From Dryomyza anilis (lineage: Eukaryota > Arthropoda > Insecta > Diptera > Dryomyzidae): DNA of 64,000 nt. The translations under genes were made by a program, and so were the position numbers. Under the pieces are notes generated by a model. That model made no database searches. It saw only the letters and a list, made by a program, of their open reading frames with translations, and was not told the DNA's origin. How positions within the stretch are numbered: position 1 is the first letter of the stretch; the number at the start of each line of letters is the position of its first letter. The stretch covers positions 8,909,529 to 8,973,528 of the forward strand of contig OX638132.1 in assembly GCA_951804985.1 (NCBI GenBank). Direction: 5' to 3'. Of the stretch, positions 23,323 to 33,718 are shown piece after piece.

Positions 23323-23760
23323 GCATCAAGAGCATCTTTGGGAACGGTACCACTAGATGTCTTTAGGAGACTTTTGAAATGTTACAACTAATGTTCAAAC
23401 GAAAACGTCTTCCAGAGACTCAATTTTAGTAATAGTTTAGGTTTTAATGGACGGGATCTTATTAGTATTTAGCATAGATATAAGGTACATTTGAGATAAT
23501 TTAAGAATGAGCACGGCGTGTGTTATGGTCGGTGATAGTGCTAATCATTCCCTCATATTCAATCCATTTATAAGTTATATTTTTCATCACAATTTAGTCT
23601 TCTTTTTAGCCATTTAATTCTATTTAATTAATTTTAGTTCTGCTTAGTTCTTGTTGGGGGGGGTACGAACACTGGGAAAAATCTAATGTTCAGATAACAT
23701 ATGTTTGCAAGGTGTTTTGAATCTCTAGACTTTTAAAATAAATATGTTTAAAATAATATA
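23323..23760 (+). other. Probable 3' UTR of Cyp307a copy 1
   Basis: The first canonical polyadenylation signal on this strand is AATAAA at 23737-23742, about 415 nt after the stop. Composition changes to strongly AT-rich after about 23.6 kb. The transcript end is inferred, not observed. Confidence 0.5.
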
Positions 23761-24119
23761 TAACCATAAGTTATGAATTGAATGCCGATTATAAGAAAAA
23801 ATTATAATTGCAATCACGCACATTTTTCTTAACGTGTACTAGAAGTTGTTTGTTTCTCATTTTGTTTGTTTACCATTTCTCCTATTTTATTAATATTTAT
23901 ATTTAAACATAAGAATATGATTAAAAAAAATATGTATTTAAAATCATTTACTATTAGAAATCACAATTTAAAGTCATAGAATTTGAATGGCATTTGATTT
24001 TTATTATCCTTTATTTATGTATATATAAGACTGAATATGTGTAGCTATTAAAACTGAAAATACATTACATACATTAATAATATACTCTTAATAATACCCA
24101 AACAAAAATTATGACTTTT

Positions 24120-24235
24120 TTTTTGAGAAATTCGTATTTGGAGGCACGGGCACAAAAACAACTAGCACGCACGAACTAAGATTTCCGGGCGTGACACGAA
24201 AAAAAAACGTCACACGACCATCATTCGTTTTCACG
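24120..24235 (+). mobile_element. Fragment of the GCACGCACG hAT-like element
   Basis: TTTGGAGGCAC-GGGCAC, AACTAGCACGCACGAACT, AAGATTT and GGGCGTGACACG match 9810-9905 in order. It corresponds to the right part of the 9273-9913 element; the left part is absent. Confidence 0.65.
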
Positions 24236-24419
24236 ATCATATGTTAAGCACTGCCACTTTAACCGATAATTGTCTATAGAATAAATGGAATTAAAACTTT
24301 TAACTAACTGGCTGTTATGGAAACTTCCTAAGTAATCTTTCATAATTTTTTTTCTTTTCCAATCATTATACAAATATTGTTTTTTGAAGTTCAGTCAGAG
24401 AGTATATATTTGATATGGT

Positions 24420-24712
24420 GTTTCCATACAGGTGGTTTCGCTGCCACTTTTGTCAAATAAATTCAAACATTGGTTATGTGGAAATTGAAACGAAAATGTT
24501 GTCAACAGACACATTTTTAAATAAATATTTTCAAGTTTTCTGCCATATTTTTGGACAGAAAAATAATTAAAATTTATATGGCGTTGGATTGCAATATATC
24601 TTGGTAAGTTTGATTGCAAATTATCCGCGGACAGATCCAGTTTTGTGCACTGTTTTCCTCTGTTAACTTCAATCTGTAAAATTCCAATTCCACATAACCA
24701 ATGTTTTCGGCA
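24420..24712. repeat. Interspersed repeat shared with 53.2 kb
   Basis: CTGCCACTTTTGTCAAATAA, AACATTGGTTATGTGGAAATT and TTTTTGGACAGAAAAATAATTA correspond to blocks at 53215-53360. An inverted version (AATTCCACATAACCAATGTT) follows at about 24688-24707, so the element is partly palindromic. Confidence 0.55.
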
Positions 24713-24762
24713 GCGGCGCCAGCAAACTCGGAAGGAAACTCTATATCAAATGTACACCCAGA

Positions 24763-25030
24763 AAAAAATCATTGTAAATTGATAGTATTTCAATAGAAAA
24801 ACAATAATTTATACCATTAAAATTGGTCAATAGGATGCGTCCCATTAGTTCAGTAATATTGAAACTGTTAATACAATGTGTGGTTGTACCATAAATTGTA
24901 TAATGTGATATTTTAATTACAATAAGAAATATCTATTCATATTTAATGATACGTATTATTAATTTTATGGTAAAGTAGAATTACATTTTCTTAATAATTT
25001 ATTAAAACAAAAATGTATTTTAGTTAATTG
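24763..25030 (+). mobile_element. MITE of the CACCCAG-terminus group
   Basis: Begins TACACCCAGAAAAAAATC, then GATAGTATTTCAATAGAAAA, TTGGTCAATAGGATGCG and TAATTTTATGGTAAAGTAG. It is the plus-orientation partner of 700-968. The right terminus is not clean. Confidence 0.65.
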
Positions 25031-25601
25031 ATTGTAATCTATTTTATTTAAATGTCGAAATTGATATTCACTTTTACAACACACACATATAAAGACACTT
25101 CTTGCTGCAAAAGATTATAAAACATTTAATGTTTGCTTTGGTTTCAAATAATTGATTGTAGTACTTGAGTCTGCAGTTATTTTTGAGTCCGTTGCCATAA
25201 TAGAAGTTCGTGGTATTATTTATTTTCTGTACTAAATAAAAATATAAATAAATATATAAATATAATTTATTTACATTAAATACATTAGCTGCGTTCCCGT
25301 GGTACTTGAACCAGATCTGATCGGGAACGCCATCGGTTCTATTTTAATAAATTTGGCAGCACTGTTTTCTTCTGCCCCTTTTTTTCAACAGAAATTCTTC
25401 TTCTTATTAAGTGATATTCACAATAGCATAATATCACCACAAACAAATTTACTTTTGATACGTACAGTACCAGATCAGTAATTGATCCAAAAACGAAGCT
25501 GGTTATAATTGTTTGTTTATGTTTTGTATATGAAAATGATCTACGGATCAGGATCAAAAACCACGGCATCGCAGCTATTGAGTCCTTACCAATGTCGCGT
25601 T

Positions 25602-25797
25602 TAATAATGTGGATTATTACAAAAAAATACATGCGACCATTTTGAGTAAACACGCAGAATGACGTACAAAACGAACATGTTTGTATTCGTTTTACGTTTT
25701 AATAATGTGGATTATTACAAAAAAATACATGCGACCATTTTGAGTAAACACGCAGAATGACGTACAAAACGAACATGTTTGTATTCGTTTTACGTTT
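25602..25797 (+). repeat. Perfect 98-bp tandem duplication
   Basis: Units 25602-25699 and 25700-25797 appear identical (beginning TAATAATGTGGATTATTAC, ending GTTTTACGTTT). The absence of divergence points to a very recent duplication, or to an assembly artefact. It lies about 1 kb upstream of the predicted alpha-Cat start of transcription. Confidence 0.9.
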
Positions 25798-25825
25798 TTT
25801 AGACTACGTTTATTATTATAGGAGG

Positions 25826-26067
25826 AAACCATTAAAACAAAAGTATTTATTCTATTTAAAATAATAAAATTGAAATATTTAAATTTATGGTAGTGAATTT
25901 TTCAAATACTATTGAAATAATTAGAAAACTTTTGATTTAAAAAGAAAAAACTATTAATACATGAACCATAAGGTTAATGGTCGTATCATAAAGTACTTAA
26001 TGGTACATTTTCTTCTGAGTGTATACTCTCTGGCAAGACTTTCATAAACATCTTGTTTTCTTAGTGT
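25826..26067. mobile_element. MITE remnant plus an element end
   Basis: 25826-26024 is a diverged MITE, ending CTTCTGAGTGTA, with TACATGAACCATAAGG and AGTACTTAATGGTAC, which recur inverted at 39290-39530. Immediately after it, 26031-26067 carries TTTCATAAACATCTTG and TTTTCTTAGTGT, the right end of the element at 39913-40763. Confidence 0.5.
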
Positions 26068-26569
26068 GTGAATAAATAGTTGACAAACGACAATCAATTT
26101 TATACGAAGGGGACTGGAAACGAATAATAATCACACGATAATAAAAAGATACATGGTTAAATTCACTGCGAAAAATGTAGTACTTTTCCGAGTCGTGGTA
26201 TACTTGGATTATTTAAATTACATTTAATTGGAAATTTAATGGTAATCTAATAAAATATAAATATTTGTTTTTATTGTTTGACAATTTTTAAGTGAATATA
26301 CATGTCAATTAGTAAAATATTTACTATTGACATTTAATTATTTCTACTATTAATTTTCTAATTTTAATGAAGTAATTTTTAATTGTAAATGTGAATTTGA
26401 ATTTTAAAAATTTTAATTGAACCTAAAAAATAAATCAAATTTTATTATAAATAATACTAATTTTAATATTGGGCGATTTTGGGCTATAAAATTTTGGAAA
26501 TCGGCGCTTTTTTTCAAAACTATCTGGTCACACTGATTTTCATATAATTTATTTAATACATAAAAATTA

Positions 26570-27073
26570 ATAAGAAAACTGCAACACTGTCGTATTAACT
26601 GCTGCAAGTGGAACAGTCCGGAACGAACTGGAAGTTTAGAACAAAGTGTCGCGACTGCAAGTTAAAATTTCAACACTTTTACATTGTGTAAAATAAATCA
26701 TTTAAATTAAATAAAAAATGTAATACAAAGTGTATCGCATAGTAATTAGTTCAGTCATTTAAATTGAAGTAATAAAAAGTGTCAATTCTCGAACTTAAAC
26801 TAAACATTTTCGTGTTTTTTCGTAGAGCATTTAGTGGCTGCGTCTTTTGTGTATCTACAAAACTTGTACGCGAAAGTAAATGGAACAGTTAAACTAGACG
26901 GGCCAACCATCGACACAAAGGCGTTTACAACACACACACCAGCCGGACAGACAGACACAGAGTCAGACGGACGCAACAACAATTAGTCACTCAATCGGTA
27001 CGACGACAAACAAAATTCTAGGTCACAGCCAGAACACAGAACTACTAAACAGAACAGCCATCACTCATACAAA
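26570..27073 (+). promoter_or_regulatory. Promoter and 5' leader region of alpha-Cat
   Basis: Composition becomes GC-richer towards the start codon. An initiator-like TCAGTC sits at 26751-26756 with no TATA box at the proper distance, as in many broadly expressed genes. If used, the 5' UTR would be about 320 nt. An additional upstream non-coding exon cannot be excluded. Confidence 0.35.
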
Positions 27074-27227
27074 ATGGGAACCCTTACGGATTTTGGACAG
27101 ATCGCCATGAAGTGGGATCCTAAAAATCTGGAAATACGCACCATGTCGGTGGAGAAGACTTTGGAGCCGCTGGTGCTGCAAGTGACTACTTTGGTCAATA
27201 CAAAGGGACCCAGTAAGAAGAAGAAAG
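27074..27227 (+). CDS. alpha-Cat: alpha-Cat coding exon 1
   Basis: ATG at 27074 in context AAAATGG. Encodes residues 1-51 plus one base and ends in a SKKKK basic run. Donor GTATGC. Gly52 is split across the intron (G|GC). Confidence 0.93.
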
Positions 27228-30200
27228 GTATGCGAAAAAAATGTGTTTTCTTTTGTGTATCTCTGAATGGTACGAATTTGGCTTGCCATATATAATTGAA
27301 AAGAAATATTAGCAATCGTCTGGTACCTCCTACCCTTTTTTTGCACTCTGTCAATATTTCTTATTTCAGTCACTTTGTAGCATTAAACGTTACAAGTTGT
27401 AAGTACCTGTCTTTCGCAATTAGAATTTGGTTAATTAGATTTAAATTTGTTTTCTGTAGCTAAAAAAAAAATTTCAAAATCTCTTCTTTAAAACTAGGCA
27501 AATCAAAGCGCGCTAGCGCTCTTGTGGCTGCCGTCGAAAAAGCCACTGAGAATTTCATACAGAAAGGAGAACTTATCGCATATGAGAATCCGGACATAAC
27601 GCAGGAGATGCTGGCCGCTGTCGATGAGGTCAAGAAGACTGGTGACGCCATGAGTATTGCGGCGCGTGAGTTCAGCGAAGATCCTTGCAGCTCATTGAAG
27701 CGCGGCAACATGGTGCGTGCCGCACGCAATTTGTTGTCTGCCGTGACGCGTCTTCTAATACTGGCAGACATGGTCGATGTGCATTTGCTGCTGAAGTCGC
27801 TACATGTCGTCGAGGATGACTTAAATAAGCTGAAGAATGCCTCCAGCCAGGATGAGCTTATGAATAATATGCGCGTAAGTTTAGTGTATAAATCATAGAT
27901 AATATTTTCTTGAGACGTATTTTGGTTGTTTTAGCGTTTCGGTCAAAATGCTGGCGAACTGATTAAACAAGCTGCCAAGCGTCAGCAGGAGCTAAAGGAT
28001 CCGCAGCTGCGCGATGATTTGGCCGCCGCACGCGCCATGCTTAAGAAACACTCGACCATGTTGTTGACGGCCTCCAAGGTTTATGTGCGTCATCCTGAAC
28101 TCGATTTGGCCAAGGTCAATCGCGATTTTATACTGAAGCAAGTGTGCGACGCTGTCAACACCATTAGCGATGTGGCGCAGGGAAAATCTTCGCAGCCGAC
28201 GGATATTTACAGCGGCGCAGGCGAACTGGCCGCAGCACTAGATGATTTCGATGTGAGTTGAGTTTTATTCTTTTTTGCGCCGAAACACTTCCAATTAATT
28301 AAAATCTGTTTAACCTTAAAAATGTCTGTTTCTATGTATGTTGTAGGAGGGCATTGTCATGGATCCAATGACCTACAGCGAGAAGCGTTCGCGCCAGCTG
28401 CTGGAGGAGCGTCTAGAGAGCATTATAAGCGCTGCTGCCTTGATGGCCGATGCCGACTGCACACGCGATGAGCGCCGCGAACGTATTGTCGCCGAGTGCA
28501 ATGCCGTGCGTCAGGCGCTGCAGGATTTGCTCGCCGAATACATGTCGAATGTGCGTCTTTCTTCCTGTTCTAACTTATATTATGTATTCATTAAATTAAT
28601 TTTCCTACCAACAGATGGGCCAAAAGGACAATACCGCTGGTCTTGATCGCGCCATCGATCAGATGTGTCGCAAAACACGCGATTTACGTCGTCAACTGCG
28701 CAAAGCAGTCGTCGATCATGTCTCTGACTCTTTTCTCGAGACCACTACGCCGCTTATTGATCTAATTGAAGCGGCCAAGACGGGCAACGAGAAGAAGGTG
28801 CGCGAGAAGGCGGACATTTTTACCAAACATGCTGAGAAGCTGGTCGAAGTGGCAAATCTTGTATGCAGCATGTCGAACAATGAGGATGGCGTTAAAATGG
28901 TGCGCTATGCTGCTGCTCAAATTGAGAGTCTGTGCCCGCAGGTGATCAATGCCGCTTCGATATTGACGGTGCGCCCCAATTCGAAGGTGGCACAGGAGAA
29001 CATGACCGCCTATCGGCAGGCATGGGAAGTGCAGGTGCGCATACTCACCGAGGCCGTCGATGATATTACAACGATTGATGACTTTTTGGCTGTCTCCGAA
29101 AATCACATACTCGAGGATGTGAACAAATGTGTGATGGCGCTGCAGGTGGGCGATGCGCAGGACTTGCGCGCCACAGCGGGCGCCATTCAAGGGCGTTCGG
29201 CTCGCGTCTGCAATGTGGTAGAGGCTGAAATGGACAACTACGAGCCGTGCATTTACACGAAGCGTGTACTGGAGGCGGTTAAAGTATTGCGAGAACAGGG
29301 TGAGAATATGTGGGGTGTTTAGGAAGGTCATAAAATGCGATTATTTGGTTATGTACAAAATTAAACTAATTAAACACATTTTTAAGTCAATCTATATATA
29401 TAAAACTCTTGGTCCGTTTGTCTGTCTGTTTGTTCCAGCATCTATCTATATATATAAAACTCTTGGTCCGCCTGTCTATCTGTCTGTTTGTTTCAGCATC
29501 ACGTCTAAACCGCTGAACCGATTTGTCTTAAATTTTGCACGAGGACTCTATAAAGTTCTACGGGTGACATAAGATATTTATTGGCGGGATTGGACAAAGA
29601 GGCGTGGTTCCTCCTATACAATCTAAAGCGATATAACTCGGCACTTACACCAGCTAAAAAGATGAAACAAAAAACACAAAAGCAAAAGTACAAAACAACA
29701 GCAACAACACAAACATAAAAATAAAAACTAAAGCAAAAACATAAACAAAATCAAAAGTACAAAAAATGTAAAACACAAAAACAAAGACAGAAGCAAAATA
29801 CAAAAACAAAAGGAAACGAAAAAGAAAAATAATTGAACAAAAACATAACAAAAATAAATATACAAAACACACAAAAAAAGAAAAAACAAAAAAAGGAACA
29901 AAAAAAAAAGAAAAAAAAACAAAGTAAAAACACAAACGCCAAATAACAAAAAAGCCAAATAACGAAAACCACTGAAAAGTTAAAACCAAATGTATAACAC
30001 AAAAGAAAAAACAAAAGCAAAACACATAAACAAAAAAAAAATCGCACAATATTCAAAAACACTAAAACAAAGAATAAACAAAATGATATGAAATAACACA
30101 AAAGCAAATATACAAACTAAAACACTATTACAAAAGAAAAAAACAAAATAAAAAAACGGTAAAAACACAAAAGCCAAATAAAAAAAGACAGAAAAGTCAA

Positions 30201-33200
30201 AACCAAATGAATAACACAAAAGAAAAAACAAAAGCAAAACACATAAACAAAAAAAAAACGCACAATATTCAAAAACACTAAAACAAAGAAAAAACAAAAT
30301 GAAAGAAAAAAACACAAAAGCAAATACACAAACTAAAACACTATTACAAAAGAAAAAAAATAAAAAAAGGAACAACAAAATAAAAAAAAACAGTAAAAAC
30401 ACAAAAGTAAAAACACAAAAGCCAAATTACAAAAACCACATGAATAACACGAAAGAAAAAACAGAAACAAAAGCAAAACACAAAAACAAAAAAAACACTG
30501 AAAATTCAAAAACACTAAAACAAAGAATAAAACAAAATGAAATGAAAAAACACAAATGAAATGAAAAAACAAAAACACAACACACAAACTAAAACACTAT
30601 AACACAATCAAAAAATAAAAAAATCAAACGCGAAAAAAATCAAAAGCAAAAATTAAAATAAAACCAAATAAAAAATAAATCCAAAGACGCAAAAGAAAAA
30701 GAAAAAATAAACAAAACAAAAGTAAACTAAATCCGAAAAATAAACAAAAATAACAAAAATCAAAAGAAAAGTATAAGCAAAATCACATATTAAAAACAAA
30801 CAAGAAAAATACTATAGCAGATAAATTTATAAACACATGCTTCATTTCGATTAAGAACAGGATAGTTTTTAATATTGTTTTTTGTTTCTATAATTTAAAT
30901 AATATATTACGTTATTAAATTATTACGTTTTACTTTTGTTCAATATATATAATAAAAATGGATTATTTAAGAAAAAAACAAACAACCCGATGCGCAGAAA
31001 AAAAAACTCAAAAATCAATCTCAAAAAAAAAAAAAAGATTATAACGCAAAAGCAAAACAAAAACACAGAAACATAAGCAAAAGCTGAAATACAAAAATAA
31101 TATCAGTACCCAAAGACGAAAACAAGATCAAAAGAAAAAGCAAAGAAGTAACTAGATACAAAACAAAAGCACTCCCAAAACAATACAAAAGCAAAAACAA
31201 AAATAATAACAAAAGCAAAAACAAATGCAGGAAAATACAACAGACAAAAACTGCAATTAAATTACAACAACAAAATAAGTAAAACAAAACACTAATACTT
31301 TGACACAATATCAAAACACAAATATAAGAAAACAATAGTAAAAATAAACAAAAACACAATGTCAAACGCAAAATCTAAAGCAAAAACAGGAAAACAAAAT
31401 CAAACAAAAAATACAAAAGAAATATCAAAAACTTAAAATAGTCGATGAATGTTAGAATTTTCATTTTATTTAACATTTTAATATTTTTTATTTTATTTTT
31501 CCAGTCATGTCAAAATTCGACCAACGCGTCGATGCCGCCGTGAATGCACTCTCTTCGAACGCCAACAAGGAAGTGGATGAAAATGATTTTATCGATGCTT
31601 CGCGTTTGGTTTATGACGGCGTGCGTGAAATACGTCGCGCCGTACTTATGAACAGAGTATGTTTTATAAAGATTTCAATTGCTTTTATTGGTTTTTTTTA
31701 TTTATATTACAAATCTTTTTTATATTGAATATATTGCATATTTAAATTAATCATAAAACAATCTAAAGGAGGAGCATGAGCTGGATCCCGAGGATGTCAT
31801 ATTCGACGATCCGTACAATGCGGAAACTAGAAGCAAATGTAAGAGCGCTCTGCAACTTTTGTTCATGCATTCGAGTCAAAACATGCATCAAATTCACAAA
31901 TCATCTTCTACCATTGAGCGCAAAACAAAGAAACTATATATATATATTTTTTTTATTTAATTTTAGTATTGTTTTTTTCTTTTTTTTTATATTATAATTC
32001 TTGAAATAAGTTAGTATTGTTGTTTATTCAATGTTGTGCACGTGTGCGTTCGTATTTTTGTTTCATTGCAGAGCTCTGAGGATTTAGATACCGATACTGA
32101 GTTTGAACCAGTTGAGGACATGACGCTGGAAACACGCAGTAGATGTAATTCTTTGGTTTTATTTTGATTTTTTGTTGTTGTTCTCAATGATATTTTTCTT
32201 TTGGTTATTAATTATGGCTTTCCCAAATTACATTTCTTATTATTGCTTGTAATTATTTGAATGCACGCTAATTGTGCACGGCACCGTAGTGAAAATAGTT
32301 ATTTTGAGTTTCTTTGGTTATTGCCTCATTCATAATCATCAAAAAACAATGCATTAATTTTCATTATTTCTTAAAAATATTAACTACTCTAAAGTTGACA
32401 TGTGAAAATGGTTGTAGAATTCCATTTAAAAATTTATTGATTTCAAAAAGGTTCAAATTTTATTCAAATTTATATCAGAAACGTTCAAATTGAATTTTGA
32501 AAAATTCAGAAAGATGAAATTTTATTCTACTTTAATTCTGGATAGATTCAAACTACTCAAATTCAAATCAGAAAGGTTAAAATTAAATTCCAAAATAAAC
32601 ACTTCCATTTTCACATGTGAGTCAACGTACAGCCACATCGATGTGCATTAATATAAGAAATCTTTTGAAACACTAGCAAGCGCACATACTGGCGATCAGA
32701 CCGTCGACGAATATCCAGACATAAGCGGTATTTGTACTGCCAGGGTACGTCAATTTTGAATAAAAAATATATATTACATAGTACTTCATAATTGTGCTTT
32801 ATTTGACAGGAAGCCATGCGTAAAATGACCGAGGAGGATAAGCAAAAGATTGCCCAGCAAGTCGAGCTCTTCCGTCGCGAGAAACTCACCTTTGACTCGG
32901 AGGTGGCCAAGTGGGACGACACCGGCAACGACATCATATTCCTGGCTAAACACATGTGCATGATAATGATGGAAATGACCGATTTTACGCGGTAATTTTA
33001 TTTTAGCTTTTACTATTTGTACCGATTAATATATTTTTGTGCAAATGCAGTGGACGCGGTCCACTTAAGACGACAATGGATGTCATCAATGCTGCCAAAA
33101 AGATTTCGGAAGCCGGCACCAAACTCGACAAGCTCACGCGTGAAATTGCCGAGCAGTGTCCGGAGAGCAGCACCAAGAAGGATCTGCTCGCCTATTTGCA

Positions 33201-33718
33201 ACGCATAGCTTTGTACTGTCATCAAATACAAATCACATCCAAAGTAAAGGCTGATGTCCAGAACATCAGCGGAGAGCTGATTGTCTCAGGTGTAAGTATT
33301 ATTATCTGGTGTTTTTGTATTTATTATTGCGAAATATTAATACAAAAAAAAATCGTTTATACATTTCAGCTGGACAGTGCCACCTCACTTATACAGGCAG
33401 CCAAGAATCTGATGAATGCCGTAGTGTTGACCGTTAAATATTCATATGTTGCATCAACAAAGTACACACGTCAAGGCACAGTGGCGGTAATTAAAACATT
33501 ATTCAATATTTATTTCTTATTTTCAAAAACTACCGCTCTCTTTTCATCTACAGTCGCCTATTGTTGTCTGGAAAATGAAGGCACCCGAAAAGAAACCCTT
33601 AGTGCGGCCGGAAAAACCGGAGGAGGTGCGTGCCAAGGTGCGCAAGGGTTCGCAAAAGAAGGTGCAGAATCCCATACATGCGCTCTCCGAATTCCAAAGT
33701 CCTGCTGATGCAGTCTAA
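27074..33718 (+). CDS. alpha-Cat: alpha-Catenin, complete gene, alternatively spliced
   Basis: The CDS joins 27074..27227, 27498..27874, 27935..28252, 28347..28550, 28615..29299, 31505..31656, then either 31769..31838 or 32072..32144, then 32677..32744, 32810..32991, 33051..33291, 33370..33486 and 33554..33718. It encodes 910 or 911 aa, about the length of the Drosophila protein. All junctions are GT-AG and in frame. The start WDPKNLEIRTMSVEKTLEPL and end IHALSEFQSPADAV are family hallmarks. Domains: N-terminal vinculin-homology domain for beta-catenin binding and dimerisation (about 1-260), middle mechanosensitive vinculin-binding bundles (about 270-630), linker (about 631-676) and C-terminal actin-binding bundle (about 677-870). 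It joins the cadherin-beta-catenin complex to F-actin at adherens junctions. It is intact, with no frameshift. A polyadenylation signal is at 34119. Confidence 0.97.
27498..27874 (+). CDS. alpha-Cat: alpha-Cat coding exon 2
   Basis: Residues 52-177. It starts GKSKRASALVAAVEKATENF after acceptor AACTAG and ends at a codon boundary (NNMR) before GTAAGT. Part of the beta-catenin-binding/dimerisation domain. Confidence 0.95.
27935..28252 (+). CDS. alpha-Cat: alpha-Cat coding exon 3
   Basis: Residues 178-283, from RFGQNAGELIKQAAKRQQ to LDDFD, phase 0 at both ends. It completes the N-terminal domain. Confidence 0.95.
28347..28550 (+). CDS. alpha-Cat: alpha-Cat coding exon 4
   Basis: Residues 284-351, EGIVMDPMTYSEKRSRQLLE to LLAEYMSN, phase 0. 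It lies at the start of the middle domain, where vinculin binds in family members. Confidence 0.95.
28615..29299 (+). CDS. alpha-Cat: alpha-Cat coding exon 5
   Basis: Residues 352-579 plus one base, starting MGQKDNTAGLDRAIDQM. It holds most of the middle-domain helical bundles. The donor is CAGG|GTGAGA, followed by the longest intron of the gene. Confidence 0.95.
29390..29640 (+). mobile_element. Helitron-like terminus, duplicated
   Basis: CTATATATATAAAACTCTTG-GTCCG followed by CTGTCTGTTTGTT-CCAGCA occurs twice, 55 bp apart, then continues ACCGCTGAACCGATTTGTC and TTTTGCACGAGGA. A TCTATATATA start with CTGTCTGT and an ACTGAACCGATTTG-like phrase is, from memory, typical of widespread insect elements often classed as Helitron-type. 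No 3' end (CTRR plus hairpin) was confirmed. Confidence 0.45.
29650..31440 (+). repeat. Strand-asymmetric A/C-rich array with about 220-bp units
   Basis: About 1.8 kb in which the plus strand is overwhelmingly A with C and few G or T, built from words such as AAACACAAAAGCAAAAACAA. A longer unit is visible: AACCAAATG(T/A)ATAACAC near 29984 and 30201 and AAACCACATGAATAACAC near 30433. Each is followed by GAAAAAACA..AAGCAAAACACA and then CAATATTCAAAAACACTA-type sequence. It is interrupted by ordinary AT-rich DNA at about 30800-31000. The long minus-strand frames here (Phe/Leu/Cys-rich) are compositional, not genes. Confidence 0.85.
31505..31656 (+). CDS. alpha-Cat: alpha-Cat coding exon 6
   Basis: Residues 580-630. 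Acceptor TTCCAG. The split Val is completed, then MSKFDQRVDAAVNALSSN to REIRRAVLMNR. It ends in phase 0 before GTATGT and is the constant exon upstream of the alternative pair. Confidence 0.95.
31769..31838 (+). CDS. alpha-Cat: alpha-Cat alternative exon 7a
   Basis: 70 nt, phase 0 in and phase 1 out. It encodes 23 residues, beginning EEHELDPEDVIFDDPYN and ending ETRSK. The acceptor (ATCTAAAG) lacks a pyrimidine tract and looks weak; the donor is GTAAGA. The peptide replaces that of exon 7b in the linker before the actin-binding domain. Joining 7a directly to 7b would give AAA-TAG, an immediate stop. Confidence 0.85.
32072..32144 (+). CDS. alpha-Cat: alpha-Cat alternative exon 7b
   Basis: 73 nt, phase 0 in and phase 1 out, encoding 24 residues from SSEDLDTDTEFEPVED to ETRSR. 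This matches the form I recall for Drosophila alpha-catenin. It has a strong acceptor (TTTCATTGCAG) and donor GTAATT. Same phases, nearly the same length and the same ETRS(K/R) ending as 7a mark the two as mutually exclusive duplicates. Confidence 0.88.
32677..32744 (+). CDS. alpha-Cat: alpha-Cat coding exon 8
   Basis: 68 nt. Acceptor CACTAG; T|CA gives Ser. It encodes SSAHTGDQTVDEYPDISGIC then TAR, linker sequence before the actin-binding domain. It ends in phase 0 at GTACGT. Skipping both 7a and 7b would shift this exon into a frame that stops after 15 codons. Confidence 0.92.
32810..32991 (+). CDS. alpha-Cat: alpha-Cat coding exon 9
   Basis: Starts EAMRKMTEEDKQKIAQQV and ends MEMTDFT plus a split Arg (CG|T). 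It is the beginning of the actin-binding helical bundle, with the KWDDTGNDIIFLAKHMCMIM block conserved to vertebrates. Confidence 0.95.
33051..33291 (+). CDS. alpha-Cat: alpha-Cat coding exon 10
   Basis: GRGPLKTTMDVINAAKKISE through QNISGELIVSG, to residue 817. Core of the actin-binding domain. Donor GTAAGT. Confidence 0.95.
33370..33486 (+). CDS. alpha-Cat: alpha-Cat coding exon 11
   Basis: Residues 818-856, LDSATSLIQAAKNLMNAVVL to TRQGTVA, phase 0. The last actin-binding helices, with the invariant YVASTKY. Confidence 0.95.
33554..33718 (+). CDS. alpha-Cat: alpha-Cat coding exon 12 (terminal)
   Basis: Residues 857-910 and the TAA stop at 33716-33718. Includes SPIVVWKMKAPEKKPLVRPE and the basic C-terminal tail. 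Confidence 0.95.
   Translation, partial: SPIVVWKMKAPEKKPLVRPEKPEEVRAKVRKGSQKKVQNPIHALSEFQSPADAV

Larger units (their letters stand above)
23761..24762. other. Intergenic DNA between Cyp307a copy 1 and alpha-Cat, part 1
   Basis: No gene is seen. It contains a hAT-like fragment (24120-24235) and a repeat with internal inverted similarity (24420-24712). Confidence 0.4.
29300..31504 (+). other. alpha-Cat intron 5
   Basis: 2,205 bp, by far the largest intron in this gene. It contains a doubled TCTATATATATAAAAC motif with CTGTCTGT runs (29390-29510) and a very long A/C-rich array (29650-31440). Confidence 0.9.

Noticed and set aside
28762..29331. 189-codon minus-strand frame over alpha-Cat exon 5
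   Set aside because: Antisense shadow of a conserved exon; no independent features.
29654..30587. Long minus-strand frames rich in Phe, Leu and Cys resembling membrane proteins
   Set aside because: They are the reverse of an A/C-rich repeat; amino-acid content follows directly from the base skew, frames overlap in all registers, and there is no start context or family similarity.
31039..31371. Minus-strand hydrophobic frame in the same intron
   Set aside because: Same compositional cause as the frames at 29.6-30.6 kb.
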